Shown here: positions 57,353 through 64,000 of the stretch, piece after piece
Numbering within the stretch: position 1 is the stretch's first letter
Layout: every line of letters begins with the position of its first letter
Origin: Geothrix sp.
GTDB taxonomy: Bacteria > Acidobacteriota > Holophagae > Holophagales > Holophagaceae
Direction of reading: 5' to 3'
DNA: 64,000 nucleotides
Assembly: GCA_030681515.1 (NCBI GenBank)
Contig: JAUXSE010000017.1
Span: 1 to 64,000, forward strand
The notes under the pieces: model-generated
The model's database searches: none
What the model was told of the DNA's origin: nothing
Seen by the model: only the letters and a program-made list of their open reading frames with translations
Translations under genes and position numbers: made by a program

Positions 57353-57398
57353 CCAGCACAAAAATGGGGTCCCAAAAGGGACCCCATTTTTGTGCTGG
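57353..57398. terminator. 21-bp perfect hairpin at the tRNA-Asn 3' end
   Basis: Positions 57353-57373 and 57378-57398 are fully complementary, with an AAAA (TTTT on the minus strand) loop. The stem contains TTTTT after a GC block on both strands, so it can terminate in both directions. It overlaps the CCA end of tRNA-Asn. Confidence 0.75.
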
Positions 57399-57471
57399 CT
57401 CCGGAGGAGGGATTTGAACCCCCGACCTAGTGATTAACAGTCACCCGCTCTGACCCCTGAGCTACTCCGGA
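57396..57471 (-). tRNA. tRNA-Asn(GTT)
   Basis: A full cloverleaf of 76 nt with encoded CCA. The acceptor is TCCGGAG/CTCCGGA, and the D arm is GCTCAGGGGTCAGAGC. The anticodon loop CTGTTAA has GTT, and the T arm is GGGGGTTCAAATCCCTC. It is the target of the genomic island on its 3' side. The 48-bp right attachment repeat spans 57395-57442. Confidence 0.95.
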
Positions 57472-57754
57472 AAGGGCGAAGATCCATTCTACCGGAGGCG
57501 GGCGCGGATTCAAGCGGGAGGCTGCGGGGCCTGTGTCCCGGTCAGGCCCACCACCCTAGTGGTGCCCGTCCGAAATACTCGTAACAAACGAATGCAAGTG
57601 GGCACCACTGGGCAGGGGTCTGGGGGCATGGCAGTGCCCCCAGGGGGGTGACAGCCAGGACACGCATCGCGTGCCCTGGCGCCAGAGGGGCTATGCCCCG
57701 ATGGAAGTGCACACCGCCGACACGCATTGGTACATGTTCCTCTGGCGGGGTGCA
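57472..57754. other. Intergenic region between tRNA-Asn and mglA
   Basis: A 283-bp gap. It holds a GTGGTGCCC/GGGCACCAC inverted pair (about 57557-57625) and a GGGGGCA...TGCCCCC hairpin (about 57630-57652). The tRNA promoter should be here on the minus strand; its elements are not clear. No gene seen. Confidence 0.5.
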
Positions 57755-58339
57755 CTAGCTTCGCTGGAGATCCATCAGGATCTGGCGGGCGGCGGCCTTG
57801 AGGGTGTCAATGACGCCGGTGCCCTGGTTGGCCACCGCTTCGATCATGGGTTCGCCGCGGAAGCGCAGCAGGCGTTCCATCTCGGGCAGGGCCGCGGCGG
57901 AGGGCATGTCCCGCTTGTTCAACTGGAGGACGTAGGGGATCGAGCGGATGTCGAAGCCGTTCTCCTTCAAATTCGTGGCCAGGTTCGCGATGGATTCGAT
58001 GTTCGCCTCCATGCGGGCCCGCTGGCTGTCGGCCACGAAGATGATGCCGTCGCAGCCCCGGAGGATGAGCTTGCGGCTGGCATCGTAGAAGACCTGGCCC
58101 GGCACGGTGTAGAGGTGGAAGCGGACCTTGAATCCCTTGACCATGCCCATGTCGAGGGGCAGGAAGTCGAAGAAGAGGGTGCGGTCCGTTTCGGTGGCGA
58201 GGCTGACCAGCTTGCCCCGCTTCTCTGGATTGGCCTGCTCGTAGATCCACTGGATGTTCGTCGTCTTCCCGCAGAGGCCGGGACCGTAGTAGACGATTTT
58301 GCAGTTGATCTCGCGCGACGCGTAGTTGATGAAGGTCAT
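57755..58339 (-). CDS. mglA: Gliding/polarity small GTPase MglA
   Basis: A 194-aa Ras-like GTPase that sets cell polarity with MglB. P-loop is VYYGPGLCGKTTN. The switch regions include TLFFDFLPLDMG and VPGQVFYDASRK. The guanine-specific LNKRDMP is present. AGGGG lies 7 nt before the ATG. It follows mglB by 15 nt on the same strand, as in Myxococcus-type pairs. Confidence 0.96.
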   Translation of the reverse strand: MTFINYASREINCKIVYYGPGLCGKTTNIQWIYEQANPEKRGKLVSLATETDRTLFFDFLPLDMGMVKGFKVRFHLYTVPGQVFYDASRKLILRGCDGIIFVADSQRARMEANIESIANLATNLKENGFDIRSIPYVLQLNKRDMPSAAALPEMERLLRFRGEPMIEAVANQGTGVIDTLKAAARQILMDLQRS

Positions 58340-58354
58340 TTCGCGCCCCTGGGC

Positions 58355-58852
58355 TTAATCGCCAAAGAGGCGGTCAATATCTTCGTCCGTGATCTCCGAG
58401 AAGGGGCTTTCAAAGCGGCTGCCACCGTCCGATTCCTTCTGCGCGCGCTGCTCCACCTGCTCGAAGATCTCCTGAAGGTCCTTGCTGGCCTTCTTTACCC
58501 GCAGGCGCACCAGCGCCAGGCTGGAGTTCTGGTCGAAGATCACCACCAGGATGCCGCGCTTGCCCACGATGGAGATGTGCAGGTTGTCCTTTTCCCCCTC
58601 ATGGAAGAGCAGGCTGAACTCCTTCTCGCCGATGAGCTTGGCCAATCCGTCCGTGGCGGCCACGTTGCCGGCGGTCAGTGAGGCGAGGCTGGTGGCGTCA
58701 ATGCTCTTCACGTCCCCCGCGGCGGAGATCTGCTGGCCGTTCTTGTCCACCAGGAACACCACCTTGGCGGAAGCATCCTTCTGAAGGCGGCCGATGATCT
58801 CCTGGAGGAGTTTGTACTCCTCCTCGAACATGATGAGATCAAGCTTGGCCAC
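58355..58852 (-). CDS. mglB: MglB, roadblock/LC7 GTPase-activating protein
   Basis: A 165-aa roadblock-domain protein that stimulates MglA GTP hydrolysis. It has EEYKLLQEIIGRLQKD, KVVFLVDKNGQQISAAGDV and HISIVGKRGILVVIFDQNSS, the usual MglB layout. An acidic C-terminal tail (SEITDEDIDRLFGD) follows. A GTG at 58852 with GGAGG upstream is preferred; an ATG at 58831 would start at MFEEEYK. Confidence 0.93.
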   Translation of the reverse strand: MAKLDLIMFEEEYKLLQEIIGRLQKDASAKVVFLVDKNGQQISAAGDVKSIDATSLASLTAGNVAATDGLAKLIGEKEFSLLFHEGEKDNLHISIVGKRGILVVIFDQNSSLALVRLRVKKASKDLQEIFEQVEQRAQKESDGGSRFESPFSEITDEDIDRLFGD

Positions 58853-58895
58853 AACGACCTCCAGTGGGACTGCTTTTGGGAGGATACCGCACTTT

Positions 58896-59732
58896 TCAGT
58901 AGGCTCCGGAACCGGCGCCCCCCTGGACCACGGCCACGGAGGCGGAAAGGCCGAGGCGCGTCGCGCCGGCCATGACCATCTGGAGCGCCGCCTCATAGGT
59001 GCGGATGCCACCCGAGGCTTTGACGCCCAGACTGTGGCCCACCGTGCGGCGCATGAGGGCCACATCGGCTCCCGTGGCGCCCCCGGTCGAGAACCCGGTG
59101 GAAGTCTTCACGAAGTCGAGTCCGGCCTCCATCGCGAGCTCGCATGCGCGGACCTTCCCGGCCTCGCTGAGCAGGCAGGTCTCCAGGATCACCTTCAGAA
59201 CCACCGGGGCGGGGACCGCGGCCCGCACCGCCATGAAATCCTCCATGACGGTTTCCCAGTCACCAGCCTTGGCAGCGCCGATGGCCAGGACCATGTCTAT
59301 TTCCTGGGCGCCATCCCGCAGCGCGGATTCAGCTTCGAAGGCTTTGGCCCGGAGCGCCGAAGCGCCCAGGGGGAATCCCACCACCGTGCAGGTCCGGACG
59401 GGGCCGCCCTGGAGCAGGGAGGCCGCCAGGGGAACCCACATGGGATTCACGCACACCGAGGCGAACCCGTGCGTCAGGGCCTCCGCGCACAGGGCCTCCA
59501 CCTGCGATCCCGTGGCCTCGGCCTTCAGGAGCGTATGGTCAATCAGCGGCGACAGATCCCAGGGGCCATGGGGAAGGCCGATGTGTTCAAGGACGCGGTG
59601 ATGGAGGCCGGAGGCATCGCGTATCAGGCCATGACCCTGTGTACAACCGAGCAACTGGGATGTTCCCGGTTTCAGCAGGCGGGGTGCGCGGGCGCGGATT
59701 TCGGCGGTGAGTTCGAGCAGGGGATCCATCAT
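58896..59732 (-). CDS. deoC: Deoxyribose-phosphate aldolase
   Basis: A 278-aa aldolase cleaving deoxyribose 5-phosphate to glyceraldehyde 3-phosphate and acetaldehyde. Motifs are IDHTLLKAEAT, CTVVGFPLGA, VLKVILETCLL with the Schiff-base Lys, FVKTSTGFSTGGAT and VKASGGIRT. An N-terminal extension of about 60 residues precedes the barrel. The gene ends 44 nt before the mglB start and may be co-transcribed. Confidence 0.95.
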   Translation of the reverse strand: MMDPLLELTAEIRARAPRLLKPGTSQLLGCTQGHGLIRDASGLHHRVLEHIGLPHGPWDLSPLIDHTLLKAEATGSQVEALCAEALTHGFASVCVNPMWVPLAASLLQGGPVRTCTVVGFPLGASALRAKAFEAESALRDGAQEIDMVLAIGAAKAGDWETVMEDFMAVRAAVPAPVVLKVILETCLLSEAGKVRACELAMEAGLDFVKTSTGFSTGGATGADVALMRRTVGHSLGVKASGGIRTYEAALQMVMAGATRLGLSASVAVVQGGAGSGAY

Positions 59733-59776
59733 GAGTCCATCATGGCCGGGTGTTCTGCCACCGGAAAGGCGGATGC

Positions 59777-59804
59777 GAAAAAGCGGGCCGAAGCCCGCTT
59801 TTTC
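59777..59804. terminator. Bidirectional terminator
   Basis: GAAAAAGCGGGC pairs with GCCCGCTTTTTC around CGAA, giving a U tract on both strands. It separates deoC from the Lys/Ala/Glu-rich gene. Confidence 0.85.
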
Positions 59805-59823
59805 CTGAACCAGGTGAAGCGAT

Positions 59824-60348
59824 TTACTTCTTGGCTTCGGCCTTCTTCTCGGCCTTCTTCTCAGCCTTCTTCTCGGCCTTCTTCTCGGCCTTCTTCTCTT
59901 CGACGGTCAGGGCCTTCTTGGCCTCGGCGGCGGGAGCATCGGCCTTCTTGGCAGCCTTCTTGGCCTTCTTCGCGGCCTTGGGGGCATCAGCCTTCTTCTC
60001 TTCGGCGGTCAGGGCCTTCTTGGCCTCGGCGGCGGGAGCATCAGCCTTCTTGGCAGCCTTCTTGACCTTCTTGGCGGCCTTGGGGGCGTCGGCCTTCTTC
60101 TCTTCGACGGTCAGAGCCTTCTTGGCCTCGGCCTTCTTCTCTTCCTTCTTGGCCTCGACCTTCTTCTCGTCCTTCTTGGCTTCAGCCTTCTTCTCTTCGA
60201 CGGTCAGGGCCTTCTTGGCCTCGGCCTTCTTCTCTTCCTTCTTGGCCTCGACCTTTTCGACCTTCTTCGTCTCAGGCTTCTTGGCCTCTTCGGCGAAGGC
60301 GGGGCTGATCAGAGCGGCGGCAACGAGCAGCGCGGCAAGCTTCTTCAT
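59824..60348 (-). CDS. Exported Lys/Ala/Glu-rich repeat protein
   Basis: A 174-aa protein with a signal peptide (KKLAALLVAAALISPAFA). The rest is low-complexity: repeats of AEAKKALTVEEKKA, ADAPKAAKKVKKAAKKADAP and a final run of KKAE units. It should be highly charged and helical or disordered. It may be a periplasmic spacer or nucleic-acid-like binder; function unknown. GGGAG precedes the ATG by 9 nt. The repetitive DNA makes length variation likely. Confidence 0.8.
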   Translation of the reverse strand: MKKLAALLVAAALISPAFAEEAKKPETKKVEKVEAKKEEKKAEAKKALTVEEKKAEAKKDEKKVEAKKEEKKAEAKKALTVEEKKADAPKAAKKVKKAAKKADAPAAEAKKALTAEEKKADAPKAAKKAKKAAKKADAPAAEAKKALTVEEKKAEKKAEKKAEKKAEKKAEAKK

Positions 60349-60530
60349 GGGTGTTACTCCCTAGGGTTGATCCGGCACGGCCGGAAGTGCAGGCCTTGAA
60401 GCAGGCTTTACGCCATATTCCAAACGCAGTGAACAATTGATTTACAATATTTGCTTTGAACAAAATGACGTGGCATTCTGCAACCTGTAGCAGGCTGCGA
60501 CGATTCGCGCCTCCCACGGGCCGGGGCCAG

Positions 60531-61901
60531 CTATTCGCCGTCGTGGAGACCGTAGCGCTTGAGCTTCCGGTAGAGGGTGGTCCGATCCACGCCCAGAATT
60601 TCCGCGATGCGCTGCTTCTCCTTGTGGCGCCCCACCAGCACCTGGATGTAGCGCCGCTCCAGTTCATCCAGCGAGGGCCAGTCCTCGATCAGGGCCGGGA
60701 CCTCCGCGTCTGGCTCCGGGCGCCGGAGGGCCTTCTTGAGCACATCCGCCTGGATCTTGGCCGGCAGATCGTCCACGGAGATCTCGTGGCCCCGGCTCAA
60801 CTGAGTCAGGTTCTCCACGGCGTTGCTCAATTCGCGGACATTGCCCGGCCACGAATAGGCTTCGAGAACCCGCCGGGCCTCCGGGTGCACCTGGTAGATC
60901 TGCTCATCCTTCCGCCCGGATTCGGACAGGAAATGGTCCAACAGCGCGGCGATGTCTTCCCGCCGCTCCCGGAGGGGGGGCACGGCGAGTTCGACCACGC
61001 CGAGACGGTAGTAGAGATCCTCCCGGAAGGCCCCCGCCTTGACCATCACCTGGAGGTCGCGGTTGGTGGCGGCGATCACCCGGGCATCCACCTTGATGGT
61101 CTTGTTGCCGCCCACCCGGCGGATTTCCTGCTCCTGAAGCACCCGCAGCAGCCTTACCTGGAAGCTCGGGCTCGTTTCGCCGATCTCATCTAAAAAGATC
61201 GTGCCGCCCGAAGCCTCCTCGAAAAGGCCGGGTTTTTCGGCGATGGCGCCGGTGAAGGATCCCTTCACGTGGCCGAAGAGTTCGGATTCCAGCAGCGTTT
61301 CCGTCAGCGCGCCGCAGTTCACCGCCACGAAGGCGCGGTCCCGCCGTTCGCTGGACAGATGGATGCTGCGGGCCACCAGTTCCTTGCCCGTGCCGCTCTC
61401 GCCGGTGATGAGGACCGTCGCCCGGCTGTTCTGGAGGCTCGCGATGGTCTTGTAGACCGCCATCATCTTCGGGCTGGACCCGATCATCAGGCTGCGCTTC
61501 CCCTTGGGCGACGTGGCCTTTTCTGTCCCATGGCCGCTGGATTGGCGCCGGGCCAGGGCGCGGGCCACCAGGGCCTTCAGCTCCTCGTTGTTCCAGGGTT
61601 TGCTGAGGAAGTCGAAGGCGCCTTCGCGCACGGCCTCGATGGCCGTCTCCAGCGTGCCGAACCCGGACAGCAGGATGGTGTCCACCCCCAGCGGCTTGGC
61701 CTCTTTCAGCAGGTCCAGACCATCCTTCTTGGCCTCCAGATTGATGTCGGACAGCAACAAATCGAACGGCTCCTTGTGCAGCAGCTCGATGGCCCTGTCG
61801 GGATGGGTGGCCTTGACCACCTCCAGCCCCATCGTGCCCAGAAGCTCCTCCAGGAACTCGCAGGTCTCCTTGCTATCGTCCACCACGAGCACGCGGGCCA
61901 T
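60531..61901 (-). CDS. Sigma54-dependent response regulator (NtrC family)
   Basis: A 456-aa regulator. Receiver (1-120): [29 protein letters not shown] (phospho-Asp) and [13 protein letters not shown]+ domain (about 145-380): [15 protein letters not shown], the sigma54-contact loop GSFTGA and TIFLDEIGE. The Fis-type C terminus ends in [17 protein letters not shown]. It activates RpoN promoters; target genes and partner kinase are not adjacent. The ATG at 61901 is used. Confidence 0.94.
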   Translation of the reverse strand: MARVLVVDDSKETCEFLEELLGTMGLEVVKATHPDRAIELLHKEPFDLLLSDINLEAKKDGLDLLKEAKPLGVDTILLSGFGTLETAIEAVREGAFDFLSKPWNNEELKALVARALARRQSSGHGTEKATSPKGKRSLMIGSSPKMMAVYKTIASLQNSRATVLITGESGTGKELVARSIHLSSERRDRAFVAVNCGALTETLLESELFGHVKGSFTGAIAEKPGLFEEASGGTIFLDEIGETSPSFQVRLLRVLQEQEIRRVGGNKTIKVDARVIAATNRDLQVMVKAGAFREDLYYRLGVVELAVPPLRERREDIAALLDHFLSESGRKDEQIYQVHPEARRVLEAYSWPGNVRELSNAVENLTQLSRGHEISVDDLPAKIQADVLKKALRRPEPDAEVPALIEDWPSLDELERRYIQVLVGRHKEKQRIAEILGVDRTTLYRKLKRYGLHDGE

Positions 61902-61994
61902 GGCCACCCCCAACCATGAAGGTATCCCAAAGTGCCCTGGCCCTGGCGCCGGTCAGGGGGTATCCTCTGAAAATCCAATCCACGGAGAATTCCC

Positions 61995-62711
61995 ATGCGC
62001 GTCTTTATGCCGTCAGCCCTCATGGCACTTCTTTCCGCCGTCAGCATCCTGGCCGCGGATCTCACCATCACCAGCCAGGTCACAGGGAAGGGCGCCCTGG
62101 CCAAGAGCGGATCCCAGGTGCAGTACCTCAGCGCCTCCCGGATGCGCGTCAACTCCACCGGATCGAAGACGGACAGCCTGGTGGACTACGGGCAGGGAGT
62201 CATCTACAGCATTGACCACGGGAAGAAGGTCGTCACCCGGATGACCTTCAAGGATATGCAGGAGGCCATGCAGTCCCTGGAGGAGCAGATGGCAGGCATG
62301 CCCGAGATGGTGACGAAAATGATGTTCGGCGACGTGTCCGAAGTGAAGGTCGAACAACTCGGGGCCGACACGGTGCTGGGCCGCCCCTGCAAGAAAGTGC
62401 GCATCACGCTCGGCAAGATGGTCCAGGAACTCAGCGTGGATCCATCCCTCCAGTTCCCGGTCAAGGACTACGCGAAAGCCATGTCCATGCTGAACCGCGC
62501 CCCTGGCCAGATGGGCACCCTCCTCATGCGGGTGAACCAGGAAACCGCCAAGCTCAAGGGTGTGGCCCTGCGCACCCACGTCAGCGGCCTCATGGGCATG
62601 GATGTGACCACCGAAGCCACGGCCGTATCCACCGCGCCCATCCCCGAATCCACCTGGGCGCTGCCCGCCGGCTACACGATGAAGGACGGCGGCAAGGAGT
62701 TGAAAAGGTAA
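61995..62711 (+). CDS. Exported protein, DUF4412-like
   Basis: A 238-aa protein with a signal peptide (ALMALLSAVSILAADL). The body has strand-turn features such as YSIDHGKKVVTRMTFKDM, with VLGRPCKKVRITLGKM later. This resembles DUF4412 proteins whose role is unknown. GGAG lies 8 nt before the ATG. Divergent from the NtrC-type gene. Confidence 0.65.
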   Translation: MRVFMPSALMALLSAVSILAADLTITSQVTGKGALAKSGSQVQYLSASRMRVNSTGSKTDSLVDYGQGVIYSIDHGKKVVTRMTFKDMQEAMQSLEEQMAGMPEMVTKMMFGDVSEVKVEQLGADTVLGRPCKKVRITLGKMVQELSVDPSLQFPVKDYAKAMSMLNRAPGQMGTLLMRVNQETAKLKGVALRTHVSGLMGMDVTTEATAVSTAPIPESTWALPAGYTMKDGGKELKR

Positions 62712-62772
62712 TTTCGCGGCAATGGCTTAGACTGGATGGGGCCCTTCGCGGGCCCCTTCCTTCGGATCCCCC

Positions 62773-63012
62773 ATGAGCGCCCAACCCTCCTTTGATGATG
62801 GCCTCGACCGCCTGGAGGCCCTGGTGCAGCAGCTGGAATCCGGCAGCCTCAGCCTGGAGGAGGCCCTTGCCCGCTTCGAAGAGGGCGTGCAGCTGAGCCA
62901 GGCCCTTCAGAAACAGCTCGCGGAAGCCCAGCGCAAAGTCGAGGTGCTCAAGGCCGGTCTGGGCGGCGAGTACCGGGCGGAGCCGCTGGACGATGCCAGG
63001 GAAGGCCGGTGA
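62773..63012 (+). CDS. xseB: Exodeoxyribonuclease VII small subunit
   Basis: A 79-aa helical hairpin subunit of exonuclease VII. FDDGLDRLEALVQQLESG and SLEEALARFEEGVQL are the family signature. The stop overlaps the GTG of the prenyl synthase gene, a common xseB-ispA arrangement. The large subunit gene is not in the window. Confidence 0.95.
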   Translation: MSAQPSFDDGLDRLEALVQQLESGSLSLEEALARFEEGVQLSQALQKQLAEAQRKVEVLKAGLGGEYRAEPLDDAREGR

Positions 63013-64000
63013 GCGGGGCCGCCACGCAGGTCCAGGGCGACCTCGACCGGCTTCTGCCGATGCTGGACACCGCGCTGGCCCGGTCTTTCCGGAACGGCGA
63101 AGCCGCCCGCCTGGGAGAGGCCGCGAGATACAGCCTGGAGGCTGGCGGCAAGCGGGTGCGCCCCGTACTCTGCCTGTTGGCCTGCGAGGCCGTGGGAGGT
63201 TCGGCGGAGATGGCCCTTCCCGGGGCCCTCGCCCTGGAGTACGTCCACACCTATTCGCTCATCCACGACGACCTTCCCGCCATGGACGACGACGACCTCC
63301 GCCGGGGGCGGCCCACGAACCACAAGGTCTTCGGCGAAGGCCACGCCATCCTGGCTGGTGATGCCCTGCTGACCGAAGCCTTCGGCGTATTGGCCTCCGC
63401 GGACCTGGAGCCCGCGAGGAGGGCCGAGGCGCTGACGCTGCTGGCGGAAGGCGCCGGCTGGCGCGGCATGGCCGGCGGACAGGCTCTGGACCTGGAGGCC
63501 GAAGCACGAGCGAAGGCCCACCGGCTCGCGAAGCGAGACGGCCCGAAGGGCGAGGCCCAGGGAGGCTCCGCCTCCACGAGAGCAGCGAGTGGGAAGGCGC
63601 TCCAAGAGGAGCGCCTGTCAGGCGGAGGGCCGAGTGAGGGTGAGCAGCTCGACGCCTACGACCTGGACCACCTCCGCCTCATCCACCGGCTGAAGACCGG
63701 CGCGCTGCTGCGCGCCTCCCTGGAGATCGGCGCCGTGCTGGGCGGCGCGGCCTCGGCGGAACGGGCCGCCCTCCGGGCCTACGGCGAGGCCATCGGCCTG
63801 GCCTTCCAGATCCAGGACGATATCCTCGACGCCACCGCCACGGACGCGGATCTGGGCAAGCGGGCCGGAAAGGACGCGGGCAGGGGTAAGATCACCTACC
63901 CTTCCCTTCTGGGCCTGGAAGGCGCCCGCAGGGCCCTGGACGAAGCCACCGAGACCGCCATATGCCAACTAGCCTCCCTATCCAACCGGAATTCCTTGGC
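63009..64000 (+). CDS. ispA: Polyprenyl (farnesyl/geranyl) diphosphate synthase, 3' end outside window
   Basis: GTG at 63009 overlaps the xseB stop; the frame is open to the window end (330 codons seen). It condenses isoprenyl diphosphates for isoprenoid synthesis. GGKRVRPVLCLLACEAVG is the substrate region. SLIHDDLPAMDDDDLRRG is the first Asp-rich motif (DDxxD). IQDDILD is the second. Between GQALDLEAE and LDAYDLDHLRLIHRLKTGA lies an insertion of about 45 residues, rich in Gly, Ser, Lys and Glu, not expected in this family. Its DNA resembles a repeat elsewhere in the window. Confidence 0.9.
   Translation, partial: MSGAATQVQGDLDRLLPMLDTALARSFRNGEAARLGEAARYSLEAGGKRVRPVLCLLACEAVGGSAEMALPGALALEYVHTYSLIHDDLPAMDDDDLRRGRPTNHKVFGEGHAILAGDALLTEAFGVLASADLEPARRAEALTLLAEGAGWRGMAGGQALDLEAEARAKAHRLAKRDGPKGEAQGGSASTRAASGKALQEERLSGGGPSEGEQLDAYDLDHLRLIHRLKTGALLRASLEIGAVLGGAASAERAALRAYGEAIGLAFQIQDDILDATATDADLGKRAGKDAGRGKITYPSLLGLEGARRALDEATETAICQLASLSNRNSL
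63505..63648 (+). repeat. In-frame repeat-like insertion in the prenyl synthase gene
   Basis: This segment encodes the extra 45 residues. It contains GGGAGGCTCCGCCTCC, GCAGCGAGTGGGAAGG and GGCGGAGG, in the same order as similar words at 57075-57145. It keeps the reading frame. A hairpin GGCTCGCGAAGCGAG lies near 63522. Likely a palindromic element that inserts in coding DNA. Confidence 0.5.

Larger units (their letters stand above)
46782..57442. mobile_element. Genomic island in tRNA-Asn
   Basis: About 10.6 kb between 48-bp direct repeats that correspond to the 3' part of tRNA-Asn(GTT). The intact tRNA is on the right and a remnant on the left. Contents are a truncated antitoxin, fic, hsdM, an AlbA-type gene, hsdS split by IS630, hsdR and repeats. 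No integrase was seen, so mobility would need one in trans, or the integrase has been lost. Confidence 0.8.

Noticed and set aside
57000-57360. A tmRNA gene, because of T-arm-like GGTTCAAATCC and hairpins
   Set aside because: No tag-peptide reading frame and no matching 5' acceptor half were found.

Overview
The window is a high-GC chromosomal segment, most likely from an Acidobacteriota of the Holophagae (Geothrix/Holophaga type). This is inferred from base composition and gene repertoire, not from an rRNA. Supporting genes include MglA/MglB, a MotA/MotB pair, PilZ-like and hybrid-kinase signalling, a bacterial deoxyhypusine-synthase-like enzyme and a B12-dependent lifestyle.

Layout. (1) 1-5.2 kb: a compact type II-C CRISPR-Cas locus with a divergent tracrRNA, cas9-cas1-cas2, and an array of 8 repeats and 7 spacers. 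A 22-bp perfect hairpin and a tRNA-like sequence follow. (2) 5.6-18.2 kb: housekeeping and signalling genes. These are an isoaspartyl peptidase, moaA, a 2OG-Fe(II) oxygenase, recA, a hybrid histidine kinase with a PilZ/receiver-like partner, a glycosyltransferase and a cation/proton antiporter. (3) 18.2-23 kb: a three-gene trehalose operon (membrane-anchored OtsA, OtsB, GH15) of visibly lower GC. (4) 23.3-29.3 kb: a vitamin B12 uptake operon (btuB, btuF, btuC, btuD and a second binding protein) under a cobalamin riboswitch. (5) 29.3-33.3 kb: an MTA phosphorylase and an unknown gene, then an AT-richer restriction-modification operon with two methyltransferases around a small PD-(D/E)XK-like protein. 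(6) 33.3-46.6 kb: rmuC, gluQ, a deoxyhypusine-synthase-like gene, motAB, a LolA-like gene, a split mannose/GDP-mannose pair, pfkA, a CheZ-like phosphatase, thiC and an FKBP.

(7) 46.8-57.4 kb: a genomic island in the 3' end of tRNA-Asn(GTT), bounded by 48-bp direct repeats with one mismatch. It carries a truncated antitoxin, a Fic protein and a type I restriction system with an embedded AlbA/Schlafen-type gene. Its hsdS is split by an IS630-family element at a TA site. Removing the element on paper restores the frame exactly. (8) 57.7-64 kb: mglA, mglB, deoC, a Lys/Ala/Glu-rich secreted protein, an NtrC-type regulator, a secreted protein, xseB and a prenyl synthase that runs off the window.

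Defence genes dominate the accessory content: Cas9, a two-methyltransferase RM system, type I RM, AlbA and Fic. The most unusual sequence structures are the tracrRNA overlapping the cas9 5' region, two tandem 36-codon mini-ORFs that copy the start of manC, phased TTGGG-type repeats before fic that recur before hsdM, and a related insertion-type repeat found both in the prenyl-synthase gene and beside tRNA-Asn. Several intergenic regions hold inverted-repeat elements built from short CACAGAG/CACGAAG/CACAAAG/CCAAGACG words. No system could be shown to be entirely new from sequence alone.
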